DNA of 44,234 bases from Blastocatellia bacterium AA13 (GCA_003222245.1 QHVH01000040.1:1-44234), one strand, 5' to 3'. Shown: positions 33,918 through 42,581, numbered from the stretch's first letter. Numbers and translations are program-made. Notes: a model not told the origin generated them from the letters alone.

Positions 33918-35180
33918 ATGGGGTATCAACGGGTCAAGTACGTTTCGTGCGTGGTATTTTCAATAGCTGGATGTTTCCTCTCCTTTAACCATGCGGCCAC
34001 GCCGGACACAAACTCTCAGGCGAAATCAGACCGTAAAACAACGCCGTCCAGTGAGGCAAAAACCCCCGATAAATCGGATCGTCCATATTCAAGATTCGGT
34101 CATAATGTCGAGCAGCATCGCTTAAACTGCGATTCCTGCCATAAGTTTCCATCCGCGAACTGGAAACAGGTTCGACGTGAAGGAGAACCGTTCCCAGATG
34201 TCACGGATTATCCTCAGCACGCCTCGTGCATAGGATGTCATCGTCAGCAGTTTTTCAAAGGCGCCGTTCCCGCTATATGCACGGGTTGTCATGTGGCGCC
34301 GTCTCCTACAAACAGCACTCGATATCCCTTTCCGAATCCGCGCGAAATCTACGACACATCGGAGCGGGGCAAATCTCGAGTTTCGGAGTACCGTGTCTTT
34401 TTTCCCCATGAAAAACATGAAGGTCTATTTGGCCGGCTTGATCGCGAACCAGCAACATACCTGGGACGCAGTTTAATACGAGCGGCATTTCGGCAGGAGA
34501 AAGATAAGGACAAAGAGAAGGAGAAACAGCAGCCGCAAGGGTCTCCCAACGCCGCTTGCGACAAATGTCATCAGACTTATCAACCGCAGGGGGAGTCCGA
34601 TCAGGAATTCGTCGTAAAACCGCCGAAGGATCTTCCGGAGACCGCCTTCTGGTTGAAGAAGGGCGCTTTCAAAACCGCGCCGCAAAGTCACGCATTATGT
34701 TTTACCTGCCACACGCCGGAAGAGGGCCTCAAGCCGTCGGCATCTGATTGCGCGACCTGCCACAAGCTGATGACGGCCGGCCAGAGCGCCGCTCTAACGC
34801 GGATGCGCGGTGATTTTGACCCCGCGATGGCATCGGCCATGGGCATTGCCGATAAGACTTCTTTGCAAAAGTGGAGCAGGCGCGAGGCTGTGAAGTTCCG
34901 ACACGAGTGGATAAGCCACGCCGATCTGGCGTGTTCAACCTGTCACACCGTCGCTTCCATAAATACCGCGGATCCCAAGGGCCCAACCGTCACGCCGTCG
35001 TCGTGCATAGGCTGCCACGTAACAGCAACATCCGATGAAGGAGGCGCTCTGAACGTCGAAGCCGACCAGAAGAAAGCCAATGCCGCCTTCCAGTGCACGA
35101 AGTGTCACGCGATTCTCGGGAAGAAAGCTATGCCCGAATCTCACGCCAAGGCGATCGCGGAAGCGCGCGCGAAGAAATGA
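33918..35180 (+). CDS. Nonaheme c-type cytochrome, possible lipoprotein
   Basis: A 420-residue exported cytochrome with nine CxxCH heme sites at Cys 71, 104, 121, 214, 261, 278, 339, 363 and 393. The N-terminal signal (VKYVSCVVFSIAGC) ends in a lipobox, IAGC, with Cys19. Hydrophobic residues continue after it, so signal peptidase I cleavage at the AATPD region is an alternative. A Lys/Glu/Gln-rich segment (KDKDKEKEKQQPQ, about 195-207) separates hemes 3 and 4. No known family by name. It overlaps the next nonaheme gene by ATGA. It is part of the electron-transfer cluster and could be the surface or periplasmic terminal electron carrier. Confidence 0.85.
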   Translation: MGYQRVKYVSCVVFSIAGCFLSFNHAATPDTNSQAKSDRKTTPSSEAKTPDKSDRPYSRFGHNVEQHRLNCDSCHKFPSANWKQVRREGEPFPDVTDYPQHASCIGCHRQQFFKGAVPAICTGCHVAPSPTNSTRYPFPNPREIYDTSERGKSRVSEYRVFFPHEKHEGLFGRLDREPATYLGRSLIRAAFRQEKDKDKEKEKQQPQGSPNAACDKCHQTYQPQGESDQEFVVKPPKDLPETAFWLKKGAFKTAPQSHALCFTCHTPEEGLKPSASDCATCHKLMTAGQSAALTRMRGDFDPAMASAMGIADKTSLQKWSRREAVKFRHEWISHADLACSTCHTVASINTADPKGPTVTPSSCIGCHVTATSDEGGALNVEADQKKANAAFQCTKCHAILGKKAMPESHAKAIAEARAKK

Positions 35181-36076
35181 ATTTGACTATTATGTCAGGC
35201 ACACCCAGGCGAACCATCACTTCGAGATCGCGCGATATGAAGTATTGCAGACCCTGGTTATCTATTCTTGTAATGGCAGGCTTCGCGGGTTTGGCGCTCT
35301 TCATACTCTTCGATAAGGATTCCGCGCTTAGCGCCGCGGAAGCGCACGCTGCAGTATTTGAGCCCGGCAGTGAAAGCGCGCTTCAGGAAGCAGGCGAATC
35401 GACTAAGTTCTCACATCGTCTCGTGGCGCACTCCCGATTGCGATGCCAGGCCTGCCATCGAGAAGACAACTCGCCGCGGACGAACTGGCTCGGTCACAGA
35501 CCATGCTCTTCGTGCCATTCCCAGACTTTTGCTGCGCTCAAAGGCTCAATCTGTACCGTCTGTCATGCGAGCGTCGAACCCAAGACTCCGCCGGTTAAAT
35601 CGCTTCCGAGCCTGAAGAGTTTCAGCGTCAAATTCGAGCACGGCCGCCACACAAGCGTCGCTTGTGCGACCTGTCATAAAGCCGCCTCGCGTGGAGTAGC
35701 GCTCTCGATACCGACCGGCTCAAACGCTCACGCGACCTGCTTTCAGTGCCACGGTCCGGCGAGCACTCGAAAAGAGAGCTTCTCGTGCAGTTTGTGCCAT
35801 CAGCCGGGACGTTTTACACGCCCTTCAATATCCGCAAAGGCTTTCAAAGCCAATTTCAGCCACGGCGACCATACGGCTCGTTCAAAGCTGTCGTGCAATG
35901 AGTGCCATCGGGTAAGTTCGGCGGTATCCAATACAATGACTCACCCGCTTACCGCAATGCATCAGGCAGCGGGCCGCTCCGAGAGCTGTCAGAGCTGTCA
36001 CAACAATCAACGAGCCTTCGGCGAAAAATTTTCCGATTGCAAGCGATGCCATCGCGGCCCCACCTTTCGATCGTGA
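35177..36076 (+). CDS. Nonaheme c-type cytochrome, membrane-anchored
   Basis: A 299-residue cytochrome with nine CxxCH sites (Cys 90, 110, 126, 163, 188, 204, 240, 271 and 288). Its single N-terminal hydrophobic segment (PWLSILVMAGFAGLALFILF) is an uncleaved anchor or signal. The start at 35177 overlaps the upstream stop as ATGA, implying translational coupling; an ATG at 35237 (MKYCRPWL) is the other candidate. Distal His residues spaced ahead of the motifs (FSHRLVAHSRLRC, FEHGRHTSVAC, FSHGDHT) suit bis-His heme ligation. It converges with the NapC/ImcH-like gene at 50 bp. Role: periplasmic electron carrier, inferred. Confidence 0.87.
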   Translation: MNLTIMSGTPRRTITSRSRDMKYCRPWLSILVMAGFAGLALFILFDKDSALSAAEAHAAVFEPGSESALQEAGESTKFSHRLVAHSRLRCQACHREDNSPRTNWLGHRPCSSCHSQTFAALKGSICTVCHASVEPKTPPVKSLPSLKSFSVKFEHGRHTSVACATCHKAASRGVALSIPTGSNAHATCFQCHGPASTRKESFSCSLCHQPGRFTRPSISAKAFKANFSHGDHTARSKLSCNECHRVSSAVSNTMTHPLTAMHQAAGRSESCQSCHNNQRAFGEKFSDCKRCHRGPTFRS

Positions 36077-36126
36077 TACCTTGTGGTTCTCCTAAGAGCG
36101 CGGATTGAGCCTGTCGATTTCTTTTC

Positions 36127-37653
36127 CTATTGTTTGAGCCCTTTTCCAGTGTGGCAATCAGTGCACTTCATTCCGGTCAAGTCGCCAAGATCAATCGGGT
36201 GCTGAAACGATCCGTTCTTGACGGCAATGGTCTTGACGCCTTCGATCTGGTCAAGCACCGTATGGCAGATGTTGCAGTCTTCGCGAATCACTTTTCCGGT
36301 CTTTGTCTTATGCTTTCCATCGTGACACCGGAAGCAGCCTATTGAGTAATAGTGACCTATGTTGTCTACGTGGGAGGTCCAGTCGACATTCATTTCAGGG
36401 AAGAAGTAAGTTTTGTAGATCCGTTGGATTTCGGTGACGGCCGCGTTGATTGAATCACGCTTGGCGGAATATACCCGAGCATAATTGTCCCGATAGTAAG
36501 CGTCCAGATCCCTGGCAATGGCTGCCACAGCGGCGTCCGTCGTGTCGAACCGCCTCGACAACAGCTCGACTGATTTCTCTTTCAGAAACGGCAACGACAC
36601 ATCCATCTTCCCCGCGAACATCGATTCGTTGACCGCGCGATCCGGCGGAACATAGACGTGAGCCGGCCTATTATGGCATTCCACACAATCCATACGCCGT
36701 TTTTGAGAGGAGGCGATCTGATCAGGCGTCAGCGCCCCGGTTTCAGCCACGAACTCCTCTACATTGCCCTGCGGGTCCTTCCTCTGCACCCACGGTATCA
36801 CCTGCCGATGGTCGTCGTTGGCGATATAGGTGATCTCGTTCGCAATGTTCATGTGCCAGTGTATTCCGGTTACGAGGCCTTTTTCGGGACTGCCGCCGCC
36901 GGTGTTGATCAGCATGCGAACCTGAGTCAGCGTATTCTTTTCGTCGAAGCCGTAATGATTGAACATCTTCAACTGGGTCCCGAAGAATTTCTCCGGCCAA
37001 TGACACTGCTCGCAAGTCTCCTGGGCTGGCCGCAGATTGTGCACGGGGGTTGGAATCGGCTTGGGATACTTCTTGAACCAGACGGAGTAAACCTGATATG
37101 CGCCGGAGAGCTTAGACCTCAGGTACCAACCGGCTCCGGCCCCGACGTGACAGTCCACACATCGTACACGCGCGTGCGCCGATGCCTGATACGCGACGAA
37201 CTCGGGGTTCATCACGCTGTGGCACAACTGTCCACAGAAGACTACCGAATCCGTGAATTCATAAGCGCGGTAGCTGCCGAATGCGCTTATGAACAGAAAA
37301 AGAAACGTAAACCCGCTGAACGACAAGAACCGGCGCCGCTGGCGAGCGTCGTTGAGATCGAGCACTGGAAAAGGCGAAAGTTCAGAAGCCCCTTGCTTGC
37401 TGCGGCGCCTGCGCTCCACGAGCGTTCCTATAAAGATCAGCCCCAGCCCGAGCAACAGAAATCCGGGAAGAATTATATAAGCGAGTATTCCGAGATAAGG
37501 ATTGCTTCTGGTGTCCAACAGTTCGATCAGAATCAGGAAGAGAATGCTGGCCGCACTGGCGATGCTCATTGCAGACCCCAGTATGCTGATGAAATTGCGC
37601 AACAGACGCGGCGTTGGCTTAGCGGCCTGGCGGCCGCCCGACTCATCCGTCAT
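36127..37653 (-). CDS. Seven-heme NapC/NirT-type inner-membrane cytochrome (ImcH-like)
   Basis: A 508-residue protein with three N-terminal transmembrane helices (about 22-46, 53-78, 108-130) and a periplasmic NapC/NirT domain. There are six CxxCH sites (Cys 165, 214, 323, 440, 460, 497) and one atypical CxxxCH (CGQLCH at 140, followed by SVMNPE). Membrane NapC-type cytochromes oxidise quinol and pass electrons to periplasmic carriers. The count of seven hemes and three helices recalls Geobacter ImcH, used for high-potential extracellular acceptors; orthology is my inference. ATG 37653 has AAGGAG seven bases upstream. It follows the small 86-residue membrane gene at 31 bp. Confidence 0.88.
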   Translation of the reverse strand: MTDESGGRQAAKPTPRLLRNFISILGSAMSIASAASILFLILIELLDTRSNPYLGILAYIILPGFLLLGLGLIFIGTLVERRRRSKQGASELSPFPVLDLNDARQRRRFLSFSGFTFLFLFISAFGSYRAYEFTDSVVFCGQLCHSVMNPEFVAYQASAHARVRCVDCHVGAGAGWYLRSKLSGAYQVYSVWFKKYPKPIPTPVHNLRPAQETCEQCHWPEKFFGTQLKMFNHYGFDEKNTLTQVRMLINTGGGSPEKGLVTGIHWHMNIANEITYIANDDHRQVIPWVQRKDPQGNVEEFVAETGALTPDQIASSQKRRMDCVECHNRPAHVYVPPDRAVNESMFAGKMDVSLPFLKEKSVELLSRRFDTTDAAVAAIARDLDAYYRDNYARVYSAKRDSINAAVTEIQRIYKTYFFPEMNVDWTSHVDNIGHYYSIGCFRCHDGKHKTKTGKVIREDCNICHTVLDQIEGVKTIAVKNGSFQHPIDLGDLTGMKCTDCHTGKGLKQ

Positions 37654-37684
37654 TGTCAGTCTCCTTGCGAGTCTTATTGAGGCA

Positions 37685-37945
37685 TCAAGCCGTTCCCGGA
37701 TCCTTTACGTCAGGGCCGAGAGATTCATTCCTGGCTCGCTCAAGATCAAGAGGATGCTCTTCCCGGTAGTATGCTTCGGAAACTTTGCCGTCTACCACGG
37801 CCCAGTTTAGCGGATAAACATCGACATCGAAAATTGCATTGTAGAAATGCCAGACTACGATGGCGAGCGTGGAAGCAGCGCGCGGGCCGAGCACCCAGAA
37901 GAGGGCGGTTAGTATTACGAGCGAGAGTTGAATGCAGCGCTTCAT
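37685..37945 (-). CDS. Small membrane protein of the cytochrome cluster
   Basis: An 86-residue protein of unknown family with a hydrophobic N-terminal half ([15 protein letters not shown], then [17 protein letters not shown]) and a charged tail ([17 protein letters not shown]). There is no heme motif. It lies between the monoheme cytochrome and the seven-heme quinol dehydrogenase, with gaps of about 139 and 31 bp, so a role as an accessory subunit of the latter is plausible. SD weak; ATG 37945. Confidence 0.65.
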   Translation of the reverse strand: MKRCIQLSLVILTALFWVLGPRAASTLAIVVWHFYNAIFDVDVYPLNWAVVDGKVSEAYYREEHPLDLERARNESLGPDVKDPGTA

Positions 37946-38084
37946 TGTTCTATTTGCTTGTTCATTCAGGAGCGCTGCCTATATTGAAACCGAGCCCAGG
38001 GGAGCCCGAACTTCGACCAAATGAGCGGGCGGACCGGCGGCCGTTTGTAGTTGGCCGCCGGGCATTATCACTTTTGATCCATAC

Positions 38085-38435
38085 TCACTTCTTGAAGGAG
38101 CGGATATGTGTAACGAGAGCCTTGCAGGTATCCTCGCCAAGAGATTTCTCATAAGCGGGCATCTTGCCCTTTCCTTTTGTGATGACGTCATAAAGCTGAG
38201 AGTCGGACTGCCCCTGTACGTCGGCGGACCCCAAATCGCGCAGCTTCATGCTTTTTCCTACCGGCGTGTTCCCGCTCCCATCCGGAGCGTGGCACATTAC
38301 GCATTTAGATTTATATGTCGCGGCGGCATCCTCTTCCTCGCCCGCTGCAACGACGCCGCTGGAGCGCGGGGCTGCCCATACGAACGCGGCTACGGTCAGT
38401 GCGATTACGGTTAATTTCAGGACAGAGCGTTTCAT
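38085..38435 (-). CDS. Monoheme cytochrome c (class I)
   Basis: A 116-residue exported cytochrome: signal peptide (VLKLTVIALTVAAFVWAAP), one CVMCH heme site (about residue 45) followed by GSGNTPVGKSM, and a distal Met in KGKMPAYEKSLG with the closing helix DTCKALVTHIRSF. This is the pattern of small class I / cbb3-type subunit III-like cytochromes. It is likely a soluble periplasmic shuttle between the quinol dehydrogenase and the outer-membrane conduit. AAAGG lies 11 bases ahead of the start. Confidence 0.9.
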   Translation of the reverse strand: MKRSVLKLTVIALTVAAFVWAAPRSSGVVAAGEEEDAAATYKSKCVMCHAPDGSGNTPVGKSMKLRDLGSADVQGQSDSQLYDVITKGKGKMPAYEKSLGEDTCKALVTHIRSFKK

Positions 38436-38468
38436 AGTGTTTCGGCCTTTCTTGATGGATGGATTTTC

Positions 38469-38495
38469 AAGGGGCTCCTCTCACAGGAGCCCCTT
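38469..38495 (-). terminator. Strong hairpin upstream of monoheme cytochrome gene
   Basis: AAGGGGCTCCT (38469-38479) and AGGAGCCCCTT (38485-38495) pair perfectly around a five-base loop. On the minus strand only CTTGAAAAT follows, so it is not a clean terminator. It may be an attenuator or an mRNA-stabilising element between the barrel gene and the cytochrome gene. Confidence 0.5.
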
Positions 38496-38596
38496 ATATT
38501 CTATCTGTCAGATTATTCCTTCACCTCCTTGATCCTCTCTCAACATCGCAGGCAAGATTTATGAATGCGTACGCCAGACTGCTCACTCCGTTTCGG

Positions 38597-38624
38597 CGGC
38601 TGGACGCCGTCAGGCGTCCAGCCG
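38597..38624 (-). terminator. Strong hairpin after the outer-membrane barrel gene
   Basis: CGGCTGGACGCC (38597-38608) and GGCGTCCAGCCG (38613-38624) pair perfectly around GTCA, about 80 bases after the barrel stop. No T-tract follows on the minus strand. With the second hairpin at 38469 it forms a paired structure in the 268-bp gap between the conduit genes and the cytochrome genes. Confidence 0.5.
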
Positions 38625-38703
38625 GTCTTTGCGTTGATTACTACTCCCTTTCGCATAGCTCAGGGCTCACACATCAAGGAACCGATTTGAATTGAACGGG
38701 CTC

Positions 38704-40863
38704 TCATTCGCTGCGCCGCCCGAAATATATCTTCAGCGACGTGTAAGGCAAGTGCGCCCGGTAGCGCTGCAGATTCGGGAATGTCTCCTGAAACAGGAAG
38801 CCCTGATATCCGGCTATCCAGTCCACTCGCTCGTGAAGCTTGACCGAGATCTTTGCTTCGGGCGATTGGAATTGCAGCGGGTATGATCCGATGAAGATCG
38901 TCGGCGTTGACACTCGATCGCCCTGGCCTCCATCGTGGTGGATTCTATAACCGGCATACACTCTCAACCTCGGGTGCAGCTCGGCATAGGCGGATAGAAA
39001 TGCGAAGTTGTCTCGTAGAAAATACCGGCTCTCTCCCAGAGTCTTTACGTTGTTGAGGAAGAAGATTATCTCCGCCTCGCTGGTGACGCGCGAATAAGTG
39101 TAGCCTCCGCTCAGAGAGTACTTGCTGTTGGGCGTCCAATCGGCCGACGCTGAAAGGATACGGCTCTTGATGTCCGCCCCGAAATTACGCAGATCTTCGG
39201 AGAGAGAAGGATTGTTGTTGTCCTTGGTCACCATAGACGCGTTTATCGAAAACGTCCGAGTCGGACGCAGGATGCTCCGCACCCGCACATTGGTGAAGTC
39301 ATAGCTCGCGATGCGCGTGAACACGTTATCCGACGTGCCGTTCTCCAAATCGAAATAGAGCGACCATATCTTCGCCGGCTTGGCCTTGAACCCGAAGATT
39401 ACCGAATGAGTCGAGTTGTTGAAGAGATTCAACTTTGGAGCCGGGGCGGCTCCGCTGGCTACGTCCGTACTGAAAAGCTCTATGTGCCTGTTCGTGTATC
39501 GATAACCGAAGTGCGCGCTGAATTGCGGAATGAACGAATAATCCGCCTCGATCGTGTCCTGATACCGCCGATAGTTGGTTGTCCTGAATGAGAAACTGTC
39601 CGTGAATACCGGCGGCAAAGGCGTCTCGCCGAAGGCGGTCGTTCGTGAGCGAAGCAAAGCATCCAACACCTCTTCGCCGCCGCTTATTCGGAAGTTGTTC
39701 ACCCTGAAGGTATCGGAGATGCGAAACCTGTCGTTAATCAGCCAGGTTGCGCCCAAGTCCACAATGCTGTTCGGCCGCTTGGCGCTGCCGATTGCAGTGC
39801 CGGTCTCGCTCTTGATGTTGTTTCCCGATGCATCCTTGCCCGTCGCCAGCTCCCTCAAATTGAACTTCGTCTCGGAGCTCGTATAGATGTAACGAGCCGT
39901 GAAGTCCAACTGCTTCTTGAGCAACGTGTGCACGCTCATTCGCGTGTAAGGCGAGGTTCCCCGAGTGGGAAGATCGCGCTCGAATGTGTTCAGCACGCTG
40001 GTATTCGTCGGGTTGTTCCCGGGATTCACGCCATCGACGAGATAGCGAGTATCATCCTTGAAGAAACGCAGTCCTTGAAGGAACGATAAATTGAACACCC
40101 ACAGCTTTGCATCGACGCCAATACGGTATTCGTTCGATTCCCACCGCGACGGCGACAGTATCGGAAACTCGTCGCGTTGATAATCGTAGGTTGTAAGCGC
40201 CGGCCCGCTGTTCTTGTTCACCGAATAACCGAGATTGAACCTCAGCTTGTCGTTTTGTGGAAGAATAGTGAGATCGAAATCCCCCTGCCGGTATTCCGTG
40301 TTTGAGTTGTGCTGATTGAGAGCAATGTTGGTCAGGCTGTTGAAGAAGTCGAACCGGCGATATGTCGCGTCGAACTTATATGCGCCGGTCTTCTCCGTAT
40401 TGACGTGCAGATAGCGATTCGGGTCGCCCGAGCGATCGCCGATTCCCCAGCCAAACGAAGTCATCAGGAACGAGTCGAAAAGCAGTCCGTTGTTCTCGCG
40501 AGATTTGATGAGCAGGCTCTGATCGAACAATCGGAACCCCGGTGTGTAGTTCAAATCGCTCCGGTACTTGTTTGCGTTTCCCTCGATCACGATTGCGCCA
40601 GCGCCGACCTCGATGCTCGATGTAATGGTGTAGGCGCCTTCAAGCTTTTCCTGCGGCGCCGCGGCGCCGATCTTTTTCACCGAGCTCTGGGCCTCATCCG
40701 TCTTTTCAGCATCGACCACTGCCCCCTTGTCCTTATCGGTAATGGTGACGGCGGGCTTCTTGCCGGTATCCGAATCCTGCGCTTGTGTCCCCGGGCCGCT
40801 GATCCCAGCGGTGACCAGCATCCCGACCCCAAGAGCGAGCGCGAGTCTGAATTTCTTGTTCAT
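38704..40863 (-). CDS. MtrB/PioB-family outer-membrane beta-barrel
   Basis: A 719-residue outer-membrane protein. The signal peptide (KFRLALALGVGMLVTAGISG) is followed by a ~60-residue acidic/Lys spacer. A long barrel region of alternating aromatic strands comes next (for example YKFDATYRRFDFFNSL, LRFNLGYSVNKNSG, FSAHFGYRYTNRHIELF, KYSLSGGYTYSRV), ending with the typical C-terminal aromatic strand (LPYTSLKIYFGRRSE). In MtrAB/PioAB systems this barrel sheathes the decaheme cytochrome across the outer membrane; the adjacent decaheme gene supports this. There is no N-terminal CxxC pair as in Shewanella MtrB. ATG 40863 has GGAGG seven bases upstream. Confidence 0.88.
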   Translation of the reverse strand: MNKKFRLALALGVGMLVTAGISGPGTQAQDSDTGKKPAVTITDKDKGAVVDAEKTDEAQSSVKKIGAAAPQEKLEGAYTITSSIEVGAGAIVIEGNANKYRSDLNYTPGFRLFDQSLLIKSRENNGLLFDSFLMTSFGWGIGDRSGDPNRYLHVNTEKTGAYKFDATYRRFDFFNSLTNIALNQHNSNTEYRQGDFDLTILPQNDKLRFNLGYSVNKNSGPALTTYDYQRDEFPILSPSRWESNEYRIGVDAKLWVFNLSFLQGLRFFKDDTRYLVDGVNPGNNPTNTSVLNTFERDLPTRGTSPYTRMSVHTLLKKQLDFTARYIYTSSETKFNLRELATGKDASGNNIKSETGTAIGSAKRPNSIVDLGATWLINDRFRISDTFRVNNFRISGGEEVLDALLRSRTTAFGETPLPPVFTDSFSFRTTNYRRYQDTIEADYSFIPQFSAHFGYRYTNRHIELFSTDVASGAAPAPKLNLFNNSTHSVIFGFKAKPAKIWSLYFDLENGTSDNVFTRIASYDFTNVRVRSILRPTRTFSINASMVTKDNNNPSLSEDLRNFGADIKSRILSASADWTPNSKYSLSGGYTYSRVTSEAEIIFFLNNVKTLGESRYFLRDNFAFLSAYAELHPRLRVYAGYRIHHDGGQGDRVSTPTIFIGSYPLQFQSPEAKISVKLHERVDWIAGYQGFLFQETFPNLQRYRAHLPYTSLKIYFGRRSE

Positions 40864-40894
40864 CGTTGTGCCTCCGTTGAACGTCATCGCCGCC

Positions 40895-41953
40895 TCATCG
40901 GAAGAAGAAGGGATGCGTGTTGGAACCATGAATTTTCGCGTGACAGGTAGTGCAGTTCTGGAATCGCGCCGTGGCTTGGTTGTGGAAGCTCGGCGTATTC
41001 GGCGCCCCTACCTCTCCGGCGTTGCTGTGGCACTCCAGGCAGAGCTGCCGCACATCGGCGCGCTTGAGCAATTTCGGATTGCCGGATCCGTGAGGATCGT
41101 GGCAGGCCGCGCAGCCTTCAACTTTTAGCGGTGCGTGCTCGAATACAAACGGTCCCTGCTTGTCGGAATGGCATTTTATGCAAGCCGCATCAGAGCCGCC
41201 TGAAAGCCTGGCCTGCTTCGACTCGAAACCGCCGTGCGGGTTGTGACAGTCGCTGCAATTCATCGCGCCTTCCAGCACTTTGTGATGGAACGGCTTCGTG
41301 AACTGAGCCTTGGTTTCGTTGTGGCACGACACGCAGAGTTGAGGCTGAGGCTTGATCAGCATCTTTGGAGGAGCAAGATCGTTGACGTGACTGCTTGCCG
41401 CCGCGATTGATTGAATCGATGCCGGAGCTCGTGAGGGCGACGACGGCGGACCGGCTTCGCCCTTTGCTGCTTTCGCTGACCAGTGAGGCGAATGGCAATC
41501 GGTGCAGCCTACGTCATTTTTCCAGTGTTCGCCTCGCCGATAGGCGTTATGTTCTTCCTTGCCCGAGTGGCAGCTCAAACATGTTTCGGAGATCTTCTTC
41601 GTTGACTCGCCTTCGAAGGTGTGGATCTTTGTCTTGTCTCCGCCTCCTTCGATATGAGCCTTTCCTGGGCCGTGACATGATTCGCAGCCCTGTTGCTCCG
41701 CCTTCCAATGTGGACGGGGCTTGGCATGAGCCGTGTGCGAGAAACTCTTGAACTGGTCTTCATGACAGGCCTTGCAGGATTCGCTTCCGACATAGTCTTC
41801 GGGCGCGCCTTTCTCCGGCGCAGCCGCGGTCGGCGGCGCTGCAAGTGTCGAATCAGCTCTGGCCGGCGGAACAGCTTTACCGAAAGCAGTCCAGAACAGG
41901 GCGATAGCAAAGCCGCCGATCAGCGCTGTTTTTGTTAGCTTCAGGACAGTCAT
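40895..41953 (-). CDS. Decaheme c-type cytochrome, MtrA/DmsE family
   Basis: A 352-residue periplasmic cytochrome with ten CxxCH sites (Cys 60, 90, 125, 150, 207, 233, 258, 281, 305 and 334) and the family markers YVGSESCKACHEDQF, GCESCHGPGKAHIEGGG, MNCSDCHNPHGG and GCAACHDPHGSGNP. It matches MtrA/DmsE/PioA-type cytochromes that plug the outer-membrane barrel and pass electrons outward. A 40-residue Ser/Ala/Pro-rich insert lies between hemes 4 and 5. Signal peptide LKLTKTALIGGFAIALFWTAFG. ATG 41953 with GGGAGG; 31 bp before the barrel gene, so the pair is one operon. No surface MtrC-type cytochrome follows it. Confidence 0.93.
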   Translation of the reverse strand: MTVLKLTKTALIGGFAIALFWTAFGKAVPPARADSTLAAPPTAAAPEKGAPEDYVGSESCKACHEDQFKSFSHTAHAKPRPHWKAEQQGCESCHGPGKAHIEGGGDKTKIHTFEGESTKKISETCLSCHSGKEEHNAYRRGEHWKNDVGCTDCHSPHWSAKAAKGEAGPPSSPSRAPASIQSIAAASSHVNDLAPPKMLIKPQPQLCVSCHNETKAQFTKPFHHKVLEGAMNCSDCHNPHGGFESKQARLSGGSDAACIKCHSDKQGPFVFEHAPLKVEGCAACHDPHGSGNPKLLKRADVRQLCLECHSNAGEVGAPNTPSFHNQATARFQNCTTCHAKIHGSNTHPFFFR

Positions 41954-42490
41954 CTTTGATCCTCCCAATTCTCGTGATCGGGCGTCGTCGCTTCTCTTTT
42001 TTCGGAAAGATCGGACGCCCCGTTGGCGATGAGATTTGAAGTTGAGTCACTCATCTCGGACACGCATTGTGCAAGTGGTGTTCACAAGCGCTACATTTCA
42101 CGGAGATCAATCAGGACAGGATCAAGAAATCAGGCTCCGAATGCGTCTGGCCGTGGTTTCGCGGTATTTAAGGACGGCGCTTCACCTTTGAGTCTTATCG
42201 GTAAGCTCCCTCGCAAATGCGAAACGGATGGGCGTAATCACTCAGCGGGAGGGCGAAATTCACCCAGATATCTGTGAGACGTTGAGGTGAAAGAGAACTC
42301 CAGGATAGCCACGCTGTACCGCTTCGGGATAAACCTCTGATATTTAAGAGCGGTATAGCCTTTGATACAAGCGAGAGTTTGAATAACATTCGAAAGCCTA
42401 TTCGATCTTCGGAGGCGTAATGTCAGAGGCCTAATTGACACCCTCAAACTGCTTTGGTATTTTTCTCGTTGCTTTTTTGAGGTCATATAT
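41954..42490. other. Upstream region of the conduit operon
   Basis: About 540 bp with no supported gene. It must contain the promoter of the decaheme-barrel operon on the minus strand, which I cannot place. No FNR-type TTGAT-N4-ATCAA site is evident. It also holds the tRNA promoter (42435-42463). A minus-strand open frame at 42238-42486 has no SD and no recognisable family. Confidence 0.45.
42435..42463 (+). promoter_or_regulatory. Sigma-70 promoter of tRNA-Asn
   Basis: Perfect TTGACA (42435-42440), 17-base spacer, then TATTTT (42458-42463), 28 bases ahead of the mature tRNA 5' end. This is the spacing expected for a stable-RNA promoter. Confidence 0.7.
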
Positions 42491-42565
42491 TCCTGAGTAG
42501 CTCAATGGCAGAGCATCCGGCTGTTAACCGGAGGGTTGTAGGTTCGAGTCCTACCTCAGGAGCCA
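42491..42565 (+). tRNA. tRNA-Asn (anticodon GTT)
   Basis: A 75-nt cloverleaf. The acceptor stem is TCCTGAG paired with CTCAGGA, discriminator G, CCA encoded (42563-42565). The D-arm starts at TAGCTCAATGGCAGAGC. The anticodon stem TCCGG/CCGGA encloses the loop CTGTTAA with anticodon GTT. The T-arm has GTTCGAGTC between paired GTAG and CTAC. A recombinase remnant begins 25 bp downstream, so its 3' end is a likely integration site. Confidence 0.95.
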
Positions 42566-42581
42566 AGTTAATCAACCACGT

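Noticed and set aside
36658-37680. 340-codon plus-strand open frame opposite the seven-heme gene
   Set aside because: Antisense to a protein with seven ordered heme motifs; no signal, domain or SD of its own.
42238-42486. Minus-strand open frame of 82 codons before tRNA-Asn
   Set aside because: No SD, no recognisable family, overlaps the tRNA promoter; kept only as a note in the intergenic entry.
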